A program made the translations under genes and the position numbers. The notes beneath the pieces are model-generated. The model saw only the letters and a program-made list of their open reading frames with translations, searched no databases and was not told the origin of the DNA. This document shows positions 60,102-64,000 of a stretch of DNA of 64,000 nucleotides, one piece after another. Source of the stretch: Sedimenticola hydrogenitrophicus. GTDB taxonomy: Bacteria > Pseudomonadota > Gammaproteobacteria > Chromatiales > Chromatiaceae. The stretch is from the NCBI RefSeq assembly GCF_025175675.1, contig NZ_JANIOA010000001.1:310001-374000 (forward strand). Direction: 5' to 3'. Within the stretch, counting starts at the first letter, position 1. Every line of letters starts with the position of its first letter.

Positions 60102-62655
60102 CGCTGTTCCTGTTGTTGCTGGGCAGCAGAATGGAAAAACAGGTTCCTCCCTCCGCCCGTTGCTCGGCCGTGATCGTGCCGTTGTGGTCTTCAATAATGG
60201 TCCTGCTGATCACCAGTCCCATGCCCATACCGCTCTCCTTGGTGGTATAGAAGGGTTCAAACAACCGGCCCATATCCGCGTCCCGGATCCCCGCTCCGGA
60301 GTCCAGCACCCGGATCAGCACCCACTTGCCCTCCCGGCAACTGGTCTGTATCACCAGACTGCGCTCATCTTCCGGTATCTCCAGCAGCGCATCAAGGGCA
60401 TTTCGAATCAGATTGAGCAATACCTGCTCGATCTGCACCACATCGATCCTGACCGGCAGGGTGCCGAGACTGAACTCCTGCTCGATCACCACCCCTGCCT
60501 TGCGCGCGGCAAACTCGACAAAGCTGCATACCTCCCGTACCACCTCGTTGATGTCGGCGACCCGCCGCACCGGGGTCTGCTTCCCCACCAGGGCACGCAA
60601 CCGCTTGATGATCTCCCCGGCCCGATCCGCCTGGGCGGTAATCTGCCCCAGGGCGTAGAGGATATCCTCCGCCCCCCGGTCACTCGCCTGCAATCGGCGT
60701 ACCGAGCCGTTGGCGTAATTGGCGATGGCCGAGAGCGGCTGATTCAGTTCGTGGGCCAGCCCGGTGGCCATCTCCCCCATGGTACTGAGGCGCGACACAT
60801 GGATCAGCTCCTGCTGATGCTCCCTTGCCTGGCGTTCCGCCTCCCGTTCCGCGGTGATATCCCGGCCGTAGATATTGACATAGCCCAGATCAACCACCGG
60901 GGTGAGCAGCAGCGAATAGACCTGGGTGGCGCAGATCACCTGGGTCTGCCAATCCTCGCCGCTGCCCAGGATATCCGTCACCCGGTTGCGCCAGTATAGC
61001 GGCAGGGTCTGGGCCCGCTCGCAACCCCAGTAGGAGAGCAGCTGGTCGCTGGCCCCGTTGGCGTAGAGGATCACCCCGCGCCGGTTCACGCGCAGGATCG
61101 GGCTGGGACTTTCGGAAGCGAACTTGGCGAGACTGCGGATCTCCAGCTCGATGCGTCGGCGGTTGGAGATATCGTGCATATAGATGGTAAAGGCGAGACG
61201 GTTCTTCAACCGGATCGGTTTGATCGCCAACTCCACCGGGAACACCGCACCGTCGCGCTTCACCGCGGTCAGTTCATGGCGCATCTCATCGGGATGCCGA
61301 TCCCGCGAACTGAGCACGTCCGCCAGCAGCAGACTGAATCGGAGACGGCTCTCACCGTTGAAGATCAGCTCCGCAAACACCCTGCCCAGGGCCTCCTCCC
61401 GGCTGTGACCGAAAGTCTGTTCCGCCGTGGGATTGTATTCAATGATCACCCCCCGTCGGTCGATGGTGATGATCGAATCCAGTGCGGTCTCCATGATCGC
61501 CTGCTTGAGCATCTCCGACTCGTGCATTTCGGTCTCATGCTGCTGTCGCATCTCCTCCCGGGTGTCCCGCACCAGCTGGATGAACTGGTGTATCCAGTCC
61601 TCCAGTACAAACAGTTGATTGCCACGCTCGATCACCGGCTGCTTGGAGCCCAACGCCCGTTGCGAAAAGCGCGAGACGCGCTGCAGGATCTTGTTCAACC
61701 GCTCCGATAACAGGAAAAAGATCAGGGTGAACACACTGACGAAGGTAAAGGCGGCCACCAGCCGCTGACGCCGCTCCAGGCCGGCCACCCGATCCCGCAT
61801 CGCCTCCACCACGGAGCGGGGCACCAGGGTGGCGAACTGCAGATTGAGGGTCGAACCCTCATATTCGGAGAAGGATTGCGCGGTCACCAGAAAATCGCTC
61901 TCCGCCGCCGACAACAGCCGCTGCGCGGGCAGCCGGAACTGGTCGCTGCTGGCGAGAAAACGCTGCTCGTCCGCCTCCAGAATCCCCACCAGCACGCCGT
62001 TGGGGGATACCCCCTGCTGGGATGCCGCCAAAAACTGTGCGTCGATCGGGGCCACCAGCATCAAAAAACCCATCTCGGTGCCGGTGGCATCCTCCGCGGT
62101 CTCCGAGATCAGCAGATAGGGACGGTCTCCCAGGGTGGTCAGATTGGCCTGAACCCGTTGCTCGCTGAGCAGCAGTTCGGTGGCCCCGGCCAGTTCGTCC
62201 GGCAATGGCCGCTCCCCGAGCTGATAGATTTCACGGATACGGCCCTCATTGTCCAGCAGCAGGATATGACTCGGCCGCACCAGCGACTGCCACAGGGTCG
62301 AACCCGGCAACCAGGGGGGGGTGGAGCGATACTGTTTGGGTCCATCCGTGTCCCCCTTGAACCAGTAGACCGGCTCCAGGTAGTTGGCCAGCTGACGGTG
62401 GTTGGCCAGCAACCGGGCGGTCGAGGTGTGGGCCAGCACGTAGTTATCGAAGCGGATCAGGGTTTCGCGCGCCTGCTGGTCGAGCCGGGTCTCCAGCTCC
62501 TCGTTAAAAATACTGCGCAGTGCCTGGGGCTGCACCTGGTCCAGCAGCGCCCACACCACCAGGCCGCAAAACAGGCCGATCATGACCGACATCAGCGGCA
62601 TCGGAATGCGCCGGAGCAGCGAAAGCTTCTGGGGTCTTTTCAGGGGCAACGGCAT
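60094..62655 (-). CDS. PAS-containing membrane sensor histidine kinase
   Basis: 853 residues. A first membrane helix at about 20-40, a large periplasmic sensor region, a second helix at about 296-314, then a PAS domain around 395-500 (IDRRGVIIEYNPTAEQTFGHS), a second PAS-like region (about 515-600), the phospho-accepting His near 633 in ATGLAHELNQPLSAI, and an HATPase with LFEPFYTTKESGMGMGLVISR. It phosphorylates the adjacent response regulator. The periplasmic ligand is not known. Confidence 0.93.
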   Translation of the reverse strand: MPLPLKRPQKLSLLRRIPMPLMSVMIGLFCGLVVWALLDQVQPQALRSIFNEELETRLDQQARETLIRFDNYVLAHTSTARLLANHRQLANYLEPVYWFKGDTDGPKQYRSTPPWLPGSTLWQSLVRPSHILLLDNEGRIREIYQLGERPLPDELAGATELLLSEQRVQANLTTLGDRPYLLISETAEDATGTEMGFLMLVAPIDAQFLAASQQGVSPNGVLVGILEADEQRFLASSDQFRLPAQRLLSAAESDFLVTAQSFSEYEGSTLNLQFATLVPRSVVEAMRDRVAGLERRQRLVAAFTFVSVFTLIFFLLSERLNKILQRVSRFSQRALGSKQPVIERGNQLFVLEDWIHQFIQLVRDTREEMRQQHETEMHESEMLKQAIMETALDSIITIDRRGVIIEYNPTAEQTFGHSREEALGRVFAELIFNGESRLRFSLLLADVLSSRDRHPDEMRHELTAVKRDGAVFPVELAIKPIRLKNRLAFTIYMHDISNRRRIELEIRSLAKFASESPSPILRVNRRGVILYANGASDQLLSYWGCERAQTLPLYWRNRVTDILGSGEDWQTQVICATQVYSLLLTPVVDLGYVNIYGRDITAEREAERQAREHQQELIHVSRLSTMGEMATGLAHELNQPLSAIANYANGSVRRLQASDRGAEDILYALGQITAQADRAGEIIKRLRALVGKQTPVRRVADINEVVREVCSFVEFAARKAGVVIEQEFSLGTLPVRIDVVQIEQVLLNLIRNALDALLEIPEDERSLVIQTSCREGKWVLIRVLDSGAGIRDADMGRLFEPFYTTKESGMGMGLVISRTIIEDHNGTITAEQRAEGGTCFSILLPSNNRNSDE

Positions 62656-62941
62656 ATAGGAAAGATTTCAATCCTCAGGGACCGGGGACTCGTCCCGCCC
62701 GGTCGGGAACCGGCTTCAGCCCATCATTATGCCTTGATGGCCGGCCATTACAAACCTGCTGGCGAGCTATTCCGATCTCGCCCGGGTTCTGGCAAAAGTC
62801 GTAAGCAGGTGGTCCGTGGCAAAATGTGGGCCAGCCCGATAGCCTCCATCAGCGGAAATAAGCCACGAGACGTGGAATAAAATGAAACAGCAGTTGTTTA
62901 CAGTAGTGTGGTACGGATAAACCATTCGAGAGGAGAAGCCA

Positions 62942-63187
62942 ATGAAGATCAAATACCTGCTACCCGCCATCGTCCTGCTAATCAGCGCGCCGGTTTACGC
63001 GTCTCAATGCCCAATGGACATGAAGAGGATCGACCAGGCCCTGCAGCAGCAGCATGGCCTGAGCGCGCAACAAGTCTCTGAGATACGTCAACTACGGGAT
63101 GAAGGCGAGAAACTGCATAAGACAGGCCAGCACCAGCAATCGGTTTCAACCCTGGCCAAGGCCCTGGCCATACTCGGGGAGAAATAG
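62942..63187 (+). CDS. Small secreted helical protein, 81 residues
   Basis: Signal peptide (LLPAIVLLISAPVYAS, cut near 20). The mature 60 residues hold two helices (RIDQALQQQHGLSAQQVSEI, then GEKLHKTGQHQQSVSTLAKA), a half-TPR-like pattern. AGAGGAGAAG lies 6 nt before the ATG. Function unknown. Confidence 0.8.
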   Translation: MKIKYLLPAIVLLISAPVYASQCPMDMKRIDQALQQQHGLSAQQVSEIRQLRDEGEKLHKTGQHQQSVSTLAKALAILGEK

Positions 63188-63385
63188 CGGTATCCCAGGA
63201 AACTAACCTGGGGAGCTAGATGTCCACCGCACGGTCACTGTCGGCAGGCCGGACATTGAATACCGATTCGGCGGACCACACTCGTCCGGCAGCTGCCGCT
63301 CGATCCATGATTCCTTGTTCACCGGAAACGGATTTGCCTATTGTCAGGGTTGGCCGACCCGCCGGAAGGGGAAACGTCGTTGGAC

Positions 63386-63739
63386 TCAGTGCAGGAAATC
63401 GGACAGGCCACCCTCATCCAGGCCACCGGCATGGCCGAAGATCAGGCGATTGAGGGCGTGGCGGCATTCGCCATCCAGTTCGTCAAACATCAGGCCGACA
63501 CCCTGCTCAGCGCAGCGCACCACGATCGCCTCGATCTGCATGTGGCACTGGGGACCGGACGTCCCGAGCATCAGGGAGGCCTCGAGCGTGGCATTGACCG
63601 GCAATTGAATGCGTCCGATATCGACGAACATCCCGCCCATGCCGATGTCGCGGATGCAGCCCCGCACCAGTCCGAGGCTGGGGTAATTCAACATGGTATA
63701 GAGGGTAACCGGTCGGCGCGGTGAATTGCGATGTTCCAC
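63386..63739 (-). CDS. PilZ domain protein
   Basis: 117 residues. The c-di-GMP motifs are seen: RNSPRRPV (RxxxR, near 4-9) and DIGMGGMFVDIG (DxSxxG-like, near 31-42). The usual Ser of the second motif is Gly here, which may weaken binding. It is an isolated single-domain PilZ protein, a likely cytoplasmic c-di-GMP effector. Confidence 0.85.
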   Translation of the reverse strand: MEHRNSPRRPVTLYTMLNYPSLGLVRGCIRDIGMGGMFVDIGRIQLPVNATLEASLMLGTSGPQCHMQIEAIVVRCAEQGVGLMFDELDGECRHALNRLIFGHAGGLDEGGLSDFLH

Positions 63740-63900
63740 TGCTTGCTATGCCTCCATAAAGTTGAAAAACACCCTATCGCCTACTCCCATAGGCAACCTG
63801 GTGACTTTCTCTTAATATAGACCAATTATCCTGCGCCAATGTGACGCAGGACAAATTCCGGTGGATCCCCCACCGGCAGCGGCACCGCTTAAATCATCCC

Positions 63901-64000
63901 ATGGAAAAGATCATAAAAATTGATATAAATCAATCGGTAACCCCTGGACTGCCGCGCCGCCTGGCGGCCATGCTGTATGACGCCCTGCTGGTCTTCGGCC
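63901..64000 (+). CDS. RDD family membrane protein (N-terminal part, cut by window edge)
   Basis: 33 codons remain. The segment LPRRLAAMLYDALLVFG is the characteristic RDD opening with the Arg-Arg and Asp in the first membrane helix. The ATG chosen is the only in-frame one upstream of this helix. It has no clear ribosome site, and a perfect FNR-type palindrome lies inside its first codons. Confidence 0.7.
   Translation, partial: MEKIIKIDINQSVTPGLPRRLAAMLYDALLVFG
63920..63933. promoter_or_regulatory. Perfect FNR-type palindrome TTGATATAAATCAA
   Basis: The sequence TTGAT-ATAA-ATCAA agrees with the FNR/ANR consensus at all positions. It lies within the assumed first codons of the RDD gene. An FNR-type regulator with all four cysteine ligands is encoded at 42594-43337. 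Confidence 0.5.

Overview
The window comes from a GC-rich gammaproteobacterial sulfur oxidiser, most likely Chromatiales-like. The main evidence is a complete oxidative-type reverse dissimilatory sulfite reductase (rDsr) locus in the order dsrABEFHCMKLJOPNR on the minus strand (about 13.9 to 0.8 kb). It includes the oxidiser markers dsrEFH and dsrL. Further support comes from a cysteine-less DsrC homologue, an isolated soxYZ pair, a rhodanese and a YeeE/YedE sulfur-compound transporter. No photosynthesis genes are visible. Species cannot be fixed from the sequence alone.

Layout: 0-0.55 kb, 3' end of an EF-G-like gene. 0.8-13.9 kb, the dsr operon. 14.6-16.9 kb, divergent from dsr: a 58-aa protein, an alpha-helical 234-aa protein, a stand-alone Cas6/Cmx6-like RNA endonuclease and a DsrC-like protein (RspA type) without redox cysteines. 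17.3-22.2 kb, trkA-trkH and an alpha-glucan phosphorylase. 22.5-26.1 kb, a conserved hypothetical, a BepA-like M48 protease and soxYZ. 26.2-30.1 kb, a von Willebrand A protein with an acidic coiled-coil partner and an LpxL-type acyltransferase. 30.2-38.2 kb, rhodanese, a Pat-like acyl-CoA synthetase/acetyltransferase, a glycine-zipper lipoprotein, rmuC, mtaB and a PAP2 phosphatase. 38.5-43.3 kb, xthA, tatD, small secreted or membrane proteins and an FNR-type regulator. 43.3-46.8 kb, tRNA-Lys with a tandem array of its 3' end and terminator, a YeeE/YedE transporter, queC and queE. 46.8-55.3 kb, the envelope and recombination cluster yebC-ruvC-ruvA-ruvB-ybgC-tolQRAB-pal-cpoB. 55.4-64 kb, a lipase-like hydrolase, an HDOD protein, a TatD-linked radical SAM protein, a DUF971-MoaD fusion, a two-component system, a PilZ protein and the start of an RDD protein.

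How it works together: DsrEFH and DsrC pass sulfur to DsrAB. DsrMKJOP connects the DsrC redox state to the quinone pool, DsrL supplies the NAD(P)H link, and DsrN makes the amidated sirohaem. The 199-bp dsrC-dsrM gap holds four consecutive hairpins that could set unequal transcript levels for the two halves of the operon.

At least four families of short, non-coding, inverted-repeat elements are scattered through the intergenic spaces. One is a nested palindrome of about 205 bp whose core is inverted relative to its ends in some copies, and it repeatedly sits on or within a few bases of stop codons. The least explained gene arrangement is the orphan Cas6/Cmx6 cluster next to dsr, with no CRISPR array or other cas genes in the window.
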